From Lumbricus terrestris (lineage: Eukaryota > Annelida > Clitellata > Crassiclitellata > Lumbricidae): 64,000 bases of DNA. The stretch lies in the NCBI GenBank assembly GCA_949752735.1, contig OX457036.1, positions 10,707,609-10,771,608 on the forward strand, given 5' to 3'. A program made the position numbers and the translations under genes. The notes beneath the pieces are model-generated. The model did no database searches. It was not told the origin of the DNA and was given only the letters and a program-made list of their open reading frames with translations. Positions 40,994-50,669 of this stretch are shown here, piece by piece (the stretch's first letter is position 1; every line of letters begins with the position of its first letter).

Positions 40994-41395
40994 TTGGTAG
41001 ATCTGTATAATAATCGAAGTGACGTCACAGTAGACCTTGTTTATTTTCTCAAAATGCACCTCCATAATAGGTCTAGTACATTTGTATCATAATCGATGTG
41101 ACGTCACAATATGCGCTGTTTTTTAAATTCTAGATGTGAACTTATAATATAATAGTAAAATTGCATCATAATCAGAGTGACGTTACAATAGACATAGGCA
41201 TAGTTCTGTATTCTCAACATTAATGAAATAATATGACATCAGATCGATGATCTGTGTCCTGATCGAAGTGACGTCACAATAAGCCTAATTTAGTTTCCTC
41301 GGTGAACTTATTTCATTGTAGAATAATCATAAATCGAAGTGACGTCATAAAAGATCCAGTTTTATATTCTCAAAATTAACATCTACATGACTTGC
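40994..41395. repeat. Satellite with CRE-like monomers, right part
   Basis: About five monomers contain TGACGTCA (about 41022, 41098, 41270, 41340) or TGACGTTA (about 41179). The order and variants of monomers near 41215-41330 resemble 38215-38320, suggesting a higher-order repeat. Confidence 0.8.
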
Positions 41396-41433
41396 ATACA
41401 GGCGAATAATAGTAAATCTGTATCGTGCTCATT

Positions 41434-41762
41434 CAGGAGCGGATCTAAGGAAGGGGCAATCCGGCCGTGCCCCACCCAATTCAGAGATTCGCATATGACG
41501 TGGTCCCTCCCTCCATCAGGTTTCAATAAACAGACTGTAAATAAACGCAACGGGAACAGGAAAGTGAGAGAGAAAGTAGGCCTAGCACATGACTAAAGAA
41601 GTCATCAGATTTTAAATAACCGAAGTCGCCACGGGTTTTTAGGAGTTTCTTTGACGAAAGACTAAAAAAAGATTCTTTCCGCGGAAGACCAATGAAAATT
41701 ATTTTCGGCCCAAGACCACAAATTTTGTCCACACCCTTCCCAAATTTCTGTATCCGCTCCTG
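41434..41762. mobile_element. MITE-like element (CAGGAGCGGAT family)
   Basis: Ends CAGGAGCGGATCTAAGG and TTTCTGTATCCGCTCCTG form an inverted pair. Flanks TGCTCATT and TATTCGTT match at only 5 of 8, so the insertion is old or the duplication is eroded. Confidence 0.6.
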
Positions 41763-41976
41763 TATTCGTTCAACTCAAATCGAAAATGTACGTCTATAGT
41801 CAACTTTCACAGTTCCGGTTCCACTAACACGAAATCGCCAGCTGCTAAGGATTATACGGTCAATTTTGTCGTCCAATAAGATAGCACTTTCATTAAATTG
41901 TATAATCTATCAGGTTTTTAAAATGTTATTAATACTTTTATATGTATTATATTATTACCTATATTATTACTATATA

Positions 41977-43145
41977 TAGGGTGGGCCAAAAAAAGTTATC
42001 CTCTAGGATTTTTTGCCAATATCTTGGCCAAACATACGAATTTTTAAATGAAACTTTACAGTCTTAAAGGCAATTCACATATACGTACAATGGTCAAATT
42101 ACAAAAAAATTCAAGCAGAACAAAAGTTATATCACTTTTAGGGAGGCCACCAACCATTTTTTGACGATTCAAGAACGAAACGCAAAAACAATTAGGTTTT
42201 TTGCTAATATCATGGCCAGAAGTAAGAATTTCAAAATTAATCTTTACAGGCTCAAGTACAATTCATATTTACACATGATGGCCAGATTTCATCAAAATAT
42301 TTCAAGCACAACAAAAGTTATACCACTTTTAGTGAGGCCACCCACCGTTTTTGACGATTAAAAAACGTAACGCAACAAAAAGTAACAAAAACGTGATTTT
42401 ATCAAGTCATGTCTCAAATAACTGCTTGGAGCTGAACTTGATAGTGATTCACAACTTGTGTTCAATTTGCCCACCACCAGTGCCAAAACTTCTTTTGAGT
42501 CTCTTTGCAAAGTTCTTGATGGACCTGCTGATTAATCTGACAGATTTCTTATTTACCAGTTTGATTGTCATCTTGCTAAGTGACTTCTCAGTGACGTGCA
42601 GCTACGCTGGTACCCTGTTTCTTTTTAAATAGTAATAATAATGATCATCTGGCATTATCAAAGCCTATTTGATTACAATTATTTGAGACGAGACTTAATA
42701 ATATCGTGTATTTGATACTTTTTGCTGCTTTACGTCTTTGAATCGTCAAAAAACGGTGGGTGGCCTCCTTATAAGTGCCATAACTTTTATTCTGCTTGAA
42801 ATATTTTGCTGAAATCTGGCCATCATGTGTAGATATGAATTGTCTTTGAACCTGTGAAATTTCATTTCGAAATTCTTACTTCCGGCCAAGATATTGGCCA
42901 GAATAATTAACTTGGTTTTTTGTTACTTTTTGTTGCGTCGCGTTTTTGAATCGTCAAAAAACGGTGGGTGGCCTCACTAAAATGGATATAACTTTTGTTC
43001 TGCTTCTCACATGGCGATGAAATTTGGCTATTGTACGTAGATATGAATTACCTTCATGCCCGTAAAACTGGATTTGAAAAATTCCTATTTTTGGCCAAGA
43101 TATTGACAAAAAGCCGTAGGGGATTATTTGTTTTGTCCCACCCTG
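41977..43145. mobile_element. Fold-back TIR element, copy C (inverted relative to A)
   Basis: It starts TAGGGTGGGCCAAAAAAAG and ends TTGTCCCACCCTG, with TA on both sides (41975-41976, 43146-43147). The core is in the opposite orientation to copy A (CACCACCAGTGCCAAAACTT at about 42470). The arms are again long inverted repeats of each other. Confidence 0.85.
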
Positions 43146-43239
43146 TACATGTAATAATAATTATTATTACCATGTCTGACTATTCAAGACTGACAAAATA
43201 AAATCGTGTTTTTATATTATTTTTTGAACGACTGCAGCC

Positions 43240-43745
43240 TTGATGTTAATGACATAACCGGTTGCCATGAAAACCATTCTATTCCTGCACTCTGAATACA
43301 ATTGCCATTGTAGTCACAATGGTTACCATGACAACAGATCACAAGCGATGCCTCGCTTTGTATGCTAATTGGGTGTTGGTAAACCTATAGTGCTTCAAGA
43401 TAGTCAGTGCCTGTTGAATTAAGATATCATGTTTTGCTTTGTTATCCAACCAAAAGTAACATAAGGTCTATGACGGATATAAATTATCTCAAAACACCGC
43501 GAACATCACACAAGAATTTTACAATGAATAACCACGAAAGCGAAATTTCTTTGGATAGAGAAATTCGCATTTCAACGAGCTTTCTGATCTTTTGCAATAC
43601 ATTTCTACATATGACTCTTTAATAAGTAAGCCAAAAATATCACCCAATCAGATGCAGAGTGGATTTAAGGCAGCAGGTACTGAGATTTAAACTTTATATT
43701 TATATATAGGCAAGGCGCTTCCGGAAGGTCTAATCTCAGAGATCC
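43240..43745 (+). repeat. Interspersed repeat X, 5' portion
   Basis: It shares ordered blocks with 59990-60480 and 62220-62720: CATGACAACAGATCACAA, GGATATAAATTATC, AAATTTCTTTGGATAGAGAA, TTCAACGAGCTT and CATTTCTACATATGACTCTT. It lacks the downstream microsatellite part. Confidence 0.7.
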
Positions 43746-44158
43746 AGAGGTTTCTACGTAGTGGATACTACAAACGTTGCCAACTTCTGCCGTGACCTTG
43801 AAGCATCTGCTTTAGGATAGATAAAGGGAACGGTAAATCGTAGCGCAAATTCCTTCATTACCGTTCACCTTAGTAAGATAACTCGTTGAGAAACCCAACG
43901 AGATCATTAAACTTCACTTCACATTAGACTGCCTTCTGATCTTAACTTATCAGTTCTTTTCTTAAAAACTGTCTCCTACCGTTGTATATGTAATCGTGTC
44001 TTATCGATAAGCGAACAATACGATTCCCCCTTATGTAGTTAAGCATGAGTAGAGACTTAAAGAACCACCCCCAAATTTGCTGTGGGCGGGACCACGGAGA
44101 TGCATCTAGTAAGCTTATAGGCCTACATCCTCCAATATTTCAGAAATATTCTATAAGC
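43746..44158. other. No gene seen
   Basis: Unique-looking sequence without a recognisable domain or repeat. Confidence 0.4.
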
Positions 44159-44544
44159 GCCGGTGTCGCGTGACAGAGTCTCCCCCTAAAAGTCTCCCCC
44201 GGAGATTTTATTTCGAAACAGATTCTCCCCCGGCGGATCTGTTCCAGAACAGATTCGCCCCCCGGAGACTATATTCTGAAATAAAGTCTCCGGGGGAAGA
44301 GAACATTTCCTCCGCCTACGAAACAAAGTCTTCCCGTTGAGCGTCAAATCGGCTACTGTCGCCTGAAATTTATAGATGAGCTGGTTAAATCGTTAGTTTA
44401 CGTTGCTAAATTATTTAACACGAACATATAATATACTTTTACAACAGAAAATGTCTTCCAATACAGAGTTTAAGCCAGAGGGAGACTCTGTTACGGGGGG
44501 GGAGACTTTGTATCGGCGGGGAGACTTTATTTCGTGACACCGGC
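44159..44544. mobile_element. TIR element rich in GAGTCTCCCC
   Basis: Ends CGCCGGTGTCGCGTGACAGA and TTTATTTCGTGACACCGGCG are inverted. The interior is made of AAAGTCTCC/GGAGACTTTATTTCG modules in both orientations. A clear target duplication was not identified. A fragment lies at 34387-34640. Confidence 0.7.
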
Positions 44545-44602
44545 GTTATAATAAATAATGATTGCGGTATAGGGTGTGTCTTTGGGTAAAAATCACACAG
44601 TG

Positions 44603-44634
<32 letters not shown>

Positions 44635-44851
44635 GATCGAACGTTTGTGCTGGTGCTGAATTTATGAAGAAACAGAGCTGCGTCGAGACTTTCTTGTCGT
44701 TAGCCAACATTATGCGACAAGTCGGCATCTGTGTTGGCTTCTGAGTCACATCGAATTTCGACGCGATGTGTTAGCACAGATCTGATATCTAGTTGCTCCG
44801 ACATGATGGACTTAATTCCATAGAGTCCGCAACACAATGTAGTTGCGCCTA

Positions 44852-45190
44852 CTCATTCATTCATTCATTCAGAGCATTTATATAGCGCCCCTTCAAGAAA
44901 CTACTGAGAGGCGCTTCCAGCCCAACCACGTACAAAGAAAAAAGACTTGAGAGACTTGTAGAACCCAGCCGGAGCACAGCCAAGGACACAGCGAGAGACC
45001 ACAGCAGCAATGCGGTAAGAGATCCGCTGGGACACAGGCAGCCAGTGCAGCACATCGCGCATAGAGGCAGAGACAGGAGCAAATTTAGGAAGCCGCCCAA
45101 CAAGGCGAGCAGCCGAGCGCAAGACGGGATCAAGTCGTCCCAGAACCCCAAGGTGAAGACCAGCAAGTAAGGAGCGAACCAACGCTAAGA
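44852..45190 (-). mobile_element. LINE fragment, CR1/L2/Jockey-group RT C-terminus
   Basis: The minus-strand frame (45182 to 44904) reads LAGLHLGVLGRLDPVLRSA and VLHWLPVSQRISYRIAAVV, the characteristic post-RT segment of CR1/L2/Jockey-type LINEs. It is followed by the 3' tail (GCGCCTCTCAGTAGTTTC, GGGGCGCTATATAAATGC) and GAAT repeats. It is 5'-truncated. The junction between the coding part and the tail lies near 44930. Confidence 0.82.
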
Positions 45191-45225
45191 AGTAGCCTAC
45201 GGTAAATGCAACAGGCCGGCGGCTT

Positions 45226-45450
45226 TTCCGGGGGGCCCGGTAGAGTAGTGGTTAACACGCTGGCCAAGAGTGCGAGAGGTAGTGAGTTCGAGCCTCCGTT
45301 GGGCGGATTTGCTTTGTAGGCTGCTATTAGCGCCGTGTAATTACAAAGCTGTCTGTTCTGTTAGTAGTTAAGTTTAATTAAGATTACTGCATAACTTCTA
45401 AATGTAAAGCGCAGTACGTCTTGCAGGCGCTTAATTAAAGAAAATATATT
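45226..45450 (+). mobile_element. tRNA-derived SINE, second family
   Basis: CGGTAGAGTAGTGGTTAACA (A-box region) and GAGTTCGAGCC (B box) lie in tRNA-like spacing. The downstream body is unlike the other SINEs and ends AATTAAAGAAAATATATTAT. Confidence 0.65.
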
Positions 45451-46125
45451 ATTATTTTCAAACTGTGCTTTGAAACGGTACCACACTGAGGAACAAAGTC
45501 GACTTTCTATGACCAATCGACCTAGGCTATATATATAGGACCATCTTCTTCTTCTTTAGGTCTGCTGACTCCCGGCAGGTCCAGATGCCCAACGATGCCA
45601 CTCTTCACGGTGTTGTGCTTTTTCTTTGAGTTTTCCATATCCATCCTCCATCATCCAATAGGACCATATGAGAGTGTATTTGGATTTATGTGTGGTAAAT
45701 TGTATCATTTTTTTCAGAAGAGATTGAATGATGATTTCAGTATGTGGTAGGCCTATATTAGCCTAAAAATTGAACGGAAAGCTAAACATAATGTTGTAAA
45801 AATAGGCCCCTGCAGTTTGTTTTAATTAATTGTCCGTGTCCCTGTCTGCCTGTGTATCGTTGAAACATGCCGTCTACTTAATTCATGCATAGGCGTGGCT
45901 AAGCGTCTACATGGCGTCTACTTAATTTATGCATAGGCGTGGCTAAGCGTCAACATGCCGTCTACTTAATTTATGCAAGGCGTGGCTAAGCGTCTACATG
46001 GCGTCTACTTAATTTATGCAAGGCGTGGCTAAGCGTCTACCTGGGCCTGACAGGCGACTACATAATATATGCAGGGCGTGGTCCAGCGTCTACATAATAT
46101 ATGCATGGGCGTGGCTTGGCGCATA

Positions 46126-46137
46126 CGTATATATACG
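46126..46137 (+). promoter_or_regulatory. Candidate LTR TATA box
   Basis: CGTATATATACG follows the GGCGTGGC repeats and precedes the repeat-rich leader, in the expected order for U3 promoter and R. The transcription start is not determined. Confidence 0.5.
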
Positions 46138-47152
46138 AGTGCGTGCGCAGGCAACACAGTCATCGAGAGTCATCGAAGGAAACAGTCACGTCAAGGAACA
46201 CAGTTGTTACAACAGTCGTCGAACGGAAGGATCAGCCGACGCGGTCGCCGTGAGATAGAAGGGAGCTGCGACAGCCGAGTGTTACAGGTTCGAGGCGCAG
46301 TGCAGCTACGAGTCGTACGGGAGAAAACGCTTCGAAGAGCGCTACGGTGAATCTACGACGTCTGCAATCCGACGCTGTCGACGACGAAAGGTTCGTAAGC
46401 CTTTGCTGTCCGACGCTGGTGGCTGGGGTTCGATTCTTGACCCACAGTCGTGCTCTTCTGTAACTCGACGCGGCTGACGGCGGAAAGTCCGGGGACTTTC
46501 GTGAATCTACGACGACTACGATCCGACGCTGTCGACGACGAAAGGTTCGTAAGCCTTTGCTGTCCGACGCTGGTGGCTGGGGTTCGATTCTTGACCCACA
46601 GTCGTGCTCTTCTGTAACCCGACGCGGCTGACGGCGGAAAGTCTGGGGACTTTCGTGAATCTACGACGACTACGATCCGACGCTGTCGACGACGAAAGGT
46701 TCGTAAGCCTTTGCTGTCCGACGCTGGTGGCTGGGGTTCGATTCTTGACCCACAGTCGTTCTCTTCTGGAATCCGACGCTACTGACGACGGAGAGTCTGG
46801 TGATTCTCGCTACGCAACGACGACGCCATTCGACTCCGGATCTGCCAACGTTTCCGACCGGGTGAGCGCAGTGGTTCAGTTTTATCGCTACGCAACGACG
46901 ACGTCGACTCTGGTTCGAAACCCGACCCGTTTCACCGACTTCGACGTGCGCTGGCGAAGCAGCGGTCCTCTACGCGACGACGATTCAGCATTCTGCGTTG
47001 GCAATTACTGCCGACAGTGGTATATTAGTTTTCAGACAGTGGCGCTACGCGAATTGCTCCGAACTTGCTCCGAACTTGCTCCGAACTTGCTCCGAACTCT
47101 GGCGCTATAGAAGTTGGCTGAGGACAGCTTAACGAGGGTTTTCTTGAAGTCG

Positions 47153-47158
47153 AATAAA
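47153..47158 (+). terminator. LTR polyadenylation signal
   Basis: AATAAA occurs about 150 bp before the LTR end. The identical position in the 3' LTR (52031-52036) would serve the genomic transcript. Confidence 0.6.
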
Positions 47159-47403
47159 AGTGTTTCAAGCCTGACTGGCTAGTCGTCAATCCCCAGTTGA
47201 CGCCGGACTACACGACGGACGGACATCGCCTTAACGACTAGGGTCTGGAGCTCGGTTCCTGGTGGTCTTTTGCCCAGCCCTAGTGGGTCGAGATTCTTTA
47301 CAAACTGGTACCGTGAAGTGGAGTGATTGGATTTCGTCGGACTTCTACAAAGCTGGTCCCAGCTACGAACTGATTGCAGCCTGTGGAGCGAAATTCAGCG
47401 ACA

Positions 47404-50058
47404 ATGTGGAACACGGCAGAGATGGACGGGAACGCTGATGACCGCCCGATGACTTCGACGCCAGCAGTGGGACGAAGGACGGACCTCTTGGTCGACTTTG
47501 AGGTCGAGTCCAGCCGCTTCATGGAGAGAATCGATTTCGACGACGTGCCGAAGAAGGATCGCAGAAGTCTGCTGATTCCTGAGAGAGACTCGACCGCCTG
47601 GGAGACGAAAGTCTTGGACAACGTCAGTCGCTTGGTCAGCGAACGGAAGATGACCATGAAACCAGCAAAATTCGATGGGACTGGGTCTCTCGAATCGTTC
47701 TTGGCACAATTCGACGTCTGCGCACGCCACAATAGATGGACGGCAATCGACAAAGTCGACTTCCTCCGTGTGTCCTTGGAAAAGGCAGCAACGCAGCTGT
47801 TGTGGGATTTTGGAGCGCGAACGGAGGTGACGTACGAACAGCTGGTCGAGAGACTTCGTCAACGATACGGCGCGGAAGGTCAAGCTGAGACTTTTCGTGC
47901 GCAACTCTACTATCGTCGCCAGAGGGCGGATGAAAGTCTGGGAGATCTGCTGCACGACATCCGGAGACTTGTTGTTCTCGCCTATCCAGTGCCGTCGAAC
48001 GAGACGACCGAGATCGTTGCTAAGGACGCCTTCCTTGAAGCTATCCGTGACCGGGAGCTGTCTCTAAAGGTGAGAGAACGGGAACCGAAGACGATCGACG
48101 AGGCGTACCGAACAGCTCTACGCTTGTCGGCGTATCAACAGACCGCAGACCTGGAGGATCGTCGCAGACCGGCGAATCGAATAAGAGGAACTCAGGAGGC
48201 CGACACCAGAGGACAGCTTCAGTCCCAGCTGGACAGTTTCTTTGCTGCACAGCGAAAGTGGCAGCAAGACATGGAAGAAAGAATCTGCCGACAGCTGGAG
48301 GGACTTCGAAGCTCGAACAGGACGAACTTCAACTCCGCACCGATGGCTCCGCCGACCATTCCGTCTCAAGGTAACGCATCAGGAAGTCTGGGACGTGGGT
48401 CGACCTGTTTCAAATGCGGGTCCCCAGGGCACTACGCACGCCAGTGCCGACAACGCCGACAGTTTCCAGACCGCCGGAACGACGACGCACGCGATTCGGG
48501 TCAGCCGACGACCGAGCAAGAGACCGTCACCAACCATACAACGAGAGACAGAGCAACGGGCGTGACGAACAACGCGATCTACATCCATGGAGTGATCAAC
48601 GGACGGCAAAGAACGTTCCTCGTGGACACTGGTTCGGAGGTAAACCTGGTTCCCTCGTCTGATGTTGATGGGTTGTTGCTCCAGCCTAGCACTCGCATTC
48701 TCTTGGCTGCTAACGGAACACAGATAAGGGTTTTGGGTCAGGTTGATGTCCCAATTAGGATTTCCAGAGGTTTTTCCATTGAGACTAATTTTCTCGTCTC
48801 TGACCAGATTGGGGAACCAATGCTGGGAATGGATTGGTTGAGGCAACACCGCTGTCGACTTGGTTTTGGTCAGGGTGCACTCTTTGTTGGTAGACGCCGC
48901 ATTTCTTTGGTTAAGGGCAATGGTTCACTTTGGTGTCGCAGGGTTATTGTTGCTGAGGAGACAACTGTTCTTCCTCGTTCGCAGTGCGATATCCCTTGTA
49001 GGACGCAATATCGTGATTTGACGACCACAGCTGAAGCGTGGATGACTGAATCTAAAGAGATTCGGCCGGGATTGTATGTAGCTAGAGTTGTGCTGAATGA
49101 TGATGATGATAAAATGTGCATTCGTGTGGTGAATTTGAATGAACAGCCTGCGATGTTAACTACTGACTTGATGTTGGGCGATTTGCACCCCGTAAATGTT
49201 GAAGTAATGGAAGGCAGTGATAGACAGACGGGTCCGGAAGCACAGTTAGTAGAAAAATTGATGGAAGATGTCTCCGAGGATGTTTCGGCTGAGGTGAAAG
49301 AACGTCTGAAGAATTTGTTGGTTGAGTACGGAAGCATTTTCTCGACCACTGACCATGATTTGGGAAGGACCATGATTACTCAGCATAGAATTGATACTGG
49401 GGACTCCCATCCGGTGAGACAACCGTTGAGGAGGCAACCGCTTCCTTATCAGGCTACCATTGATGCGCAACTGGAACAAATGTTGGTAACTGGAGTTGTG
49501 GAACCAGACGGGAACGGGCAGACGTATTCGACCTACGCTGCGGAATTGCTGGAAAAGTTTGAAAAAGCGTATCGCGCTGCACGCCAAGGTCTCAGAAAGG
49601 GCGCTGAGCGACGCAAGCACAGCTACGACCTGCGTGTACGACCAGCGAAATTTGAAGCCGGAGACTGGGTTTACTACTTCAGTCCACGGAAATTTGTGGG
49701 ACGTAGTCCGAAGTTCCAGCGTAATTTCACTGGTCCGTGGATGATTGTGCGGGCGTGTGGTCCGGTCAACTATCTTCTCCAAAAGTCGCCGAAGGCTAAA
49801 CCCTTCGTGGCGCACGTAGACAAGCTTCGCCACTGTTATGGAAGGACGAAGGGAGAATGGACTGAGGCGACCGAAAAAGTGACCGGAGGGTCGCCCCAAA
49901 AGGTGACCGGGAACGCTACGGCTTCTACCAGTCAACGGCCACACCACCGTGGGGACGGAACGCGCGAAACGGATGCGCACGACCAGGATTTGGACGGAGT
50001 GGCGACCTCTACAGGTCGACCACGACGCAACGCTGGCCGTCCTGTCCGCTTTCAGTGA
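47404..50058 (+). CDS. Gag-protease protein fused in frame to integrase C-terminus (RT/RNase H/IN core deleted)
   Basis: 884 codons from the first ATG of the frame to TGA. Residues ~90-230 resemble a retrotransposon Gag/capsid region (FLRVSLEKAATQLLWDF, then YEQLVERLRQRYG). A CCHC zinc knuckle CFKCGSPGHYARQC lies at 335-348. The aspartic protease has active-site DTGS at 408-411 and a later LGMDWL. The reverse transcriptase is only begun: QLEQMLVTGVVEPD to ~702. The YxDD region, RNase H, and the zinc-binding and DDE regions of integrase are missing. From ~706 the sequence is integrase C-terminal (KHSYDLRVRPAKFEAGDWV, FTGPW, VAHVDKLRH), then a charged tail. The joint is in frame and no stop is present. 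Gag could package RNA and PR could mature it, but this element cannot copy or integrate itself. Confidence 0.88.
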   Translation: MWNTAEMDGNADDRPMTSTPAVGRRTDLLVDFEVESSRFMERIDFDDVPKKDRRSLLIPERDSTAWETKVLDNVSRLVSERKMTMKPAKFDGTGSLESFLAQFDVCARHNRWTAIDKVDFLRVSLEKAATQLLWDFGARTEVTYEQLVERLRQRYGAEGQAETFRAQLYYRRQRADESLGDLLHDIRRLVVLAYPVPSNETTEIVAKDAFLEAIRDRELSLKVREREPKTIDEAYRTALRLSAYQQTADLEDRRRPANRIRGTQEADTRGQLQSQLDSFFAAQRKWQQDMEERICRQLEGLRSSNRTNFNSAPMAPPTIPSQGNASGSLGRGSTCFKCGSPGHYARQCRQRRQFPDRRNDDARDSGQPTTEQETVTNHTTRDRATGVTNNAIYIHGVINGRQRTFLVDTGSEVNLVPSSDVDGLLLQPSTRILLAANGTQIRVLGQVDVPIRISRGFSIETNFLVSDQIGEPMLGMDWLRQHRCRLGFGQGALFVGRRRISLVKGNGSLWCRRVIVAEETTVLPRSQCDIPCRTQYRDLTTTAEAWMTESKEIRPGLYVARVVLNDDDDKMCIRVVNLNEQPAMLTTDLMLGDLHPVNVEVMEGSDRQTGPEAQLVEKLMEDVSEDVSAEVKERLKNLLVEYGSIFSTTDHDLGRTMITQHRIDTGDSHPVRQPLRRQPLPYQATIDAQLEQMLVTGVVEPDGNGQTYSTYAAELLEKFEKAYRAARQGLRKGAERRKHSYDLRVRPAKFEAGDWVYYFSPRKFVGRSPKFQRNFTGPWMIVRACGPVNYLLQKSPKAKPFVAHVDKLRHCYGRTKGEWTEATEKVTGGSPQKVTGNATASTSQRPHHRGDGTRETDAHDQDLDGVATSTGRPRRNAGRPVRFQ

Positions 50059-50669
50059 ACGCGGCTGAAAGCAAATTAGTTAAATAATTATTGAGTCGTG
50101 CCTGACTCCGAGCTTATTTTTTTTGATTAGGCGTAATTGCCAGCTGTATAGTTAGCTATTCAATTGTTTGTACTTATGCTATGTCGTTTTGAAAAAAAAA
50201 AAGAGAAGAAAGAAGGGGGGTGTGAACAAAACAGTTCACACCGTACCCGAAATGAAAAAAAAAATAGAGAAATAAGCCTAAAAAAAAAAAAAAAAGAGAA
50301 AAAGAAAAACAGGCAGAGACATGAAAAACAGGCGAGAAAAAAAATAATAAAAGGGGGTTGTGACCGAGATGGCACTTCGCACCCGCAAGAAAAGAGCCGA
50401 ACAAAAAGGGGGATGTGCGCGAAAAGCACTTCGCGCCCGATTCAGCTTGGCTATTTATGATGTCTTTAATTACGGTACCGTGTGGCAGTTATTTCTGTGG
50501 CAAGCTGATGTACAGCATTTTGCTGATTGGAAAACTTGTTAGATTTTCTTTTGGTACAGATACTCTTGCATTTGCTGTATAGTTGGACAATTAATGTTTT
50601 ACTCCGATTGTCGGGTAGATTTTCTGTTAGTGCTCCAAGGTGGGCCTTGGATTGCTTCTGGGGGAGGCG
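50059..50669 (+). other. 3' untranslated part of the LTR element: A-rich tracts, three hairpin modules, PPT
   Basis: Oligo-A/GA tracts alternate with three similar modules: 50215-50250, 50353-50387 and 50407-50440. Each starts with a G run and contains an inverted repeat, e.g. GTGTGAAC...GTTCACAC. The polypurine tract GGGGGAGGCG ends at 50669 next to the right LTR. No protein is supported. Confidence 0.7.

Larger units (their letters stand above)
45792..47302 (+). repeat. 5' LTR
   Basis: The U3-like part carries four to six ~44-bp repeats (45865-46110) combining TTAATTTATGCA and AGGCGTGGCTAAGCG words. A TATA-like CGTATATATACG lies at about 46126-46137. Three 154-bp tandem repeats (about 46348-46790) follow, then a CGAACTTGCTC run at about 47057-47098. 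An AATAAA polyadenylation signal lies at 47153. It ends TACA at 47302. Confidence 0.93.

Noticed and set aside
46604..47110. 168-codon frame in each LTR
   Set aside because: It spans the 154-bp tandem repeats of the LTR leader with no recognisable domain. Two identical copies exist only because the LTR is duplicated.
47281..47340. Assigning the primer tRNA of the LTR element
   Set aside because: A TGGTACCGTGAAGTGG candidate is visible after the LTR, but I could not match it to a specific tRNA 3' end without a search.
47298..49980. Several 70-244-codon minus-strand frames under the LTR element
   Set aside because: They are antisense shadows of the 884-codon Gag-PR frame and have no domain.
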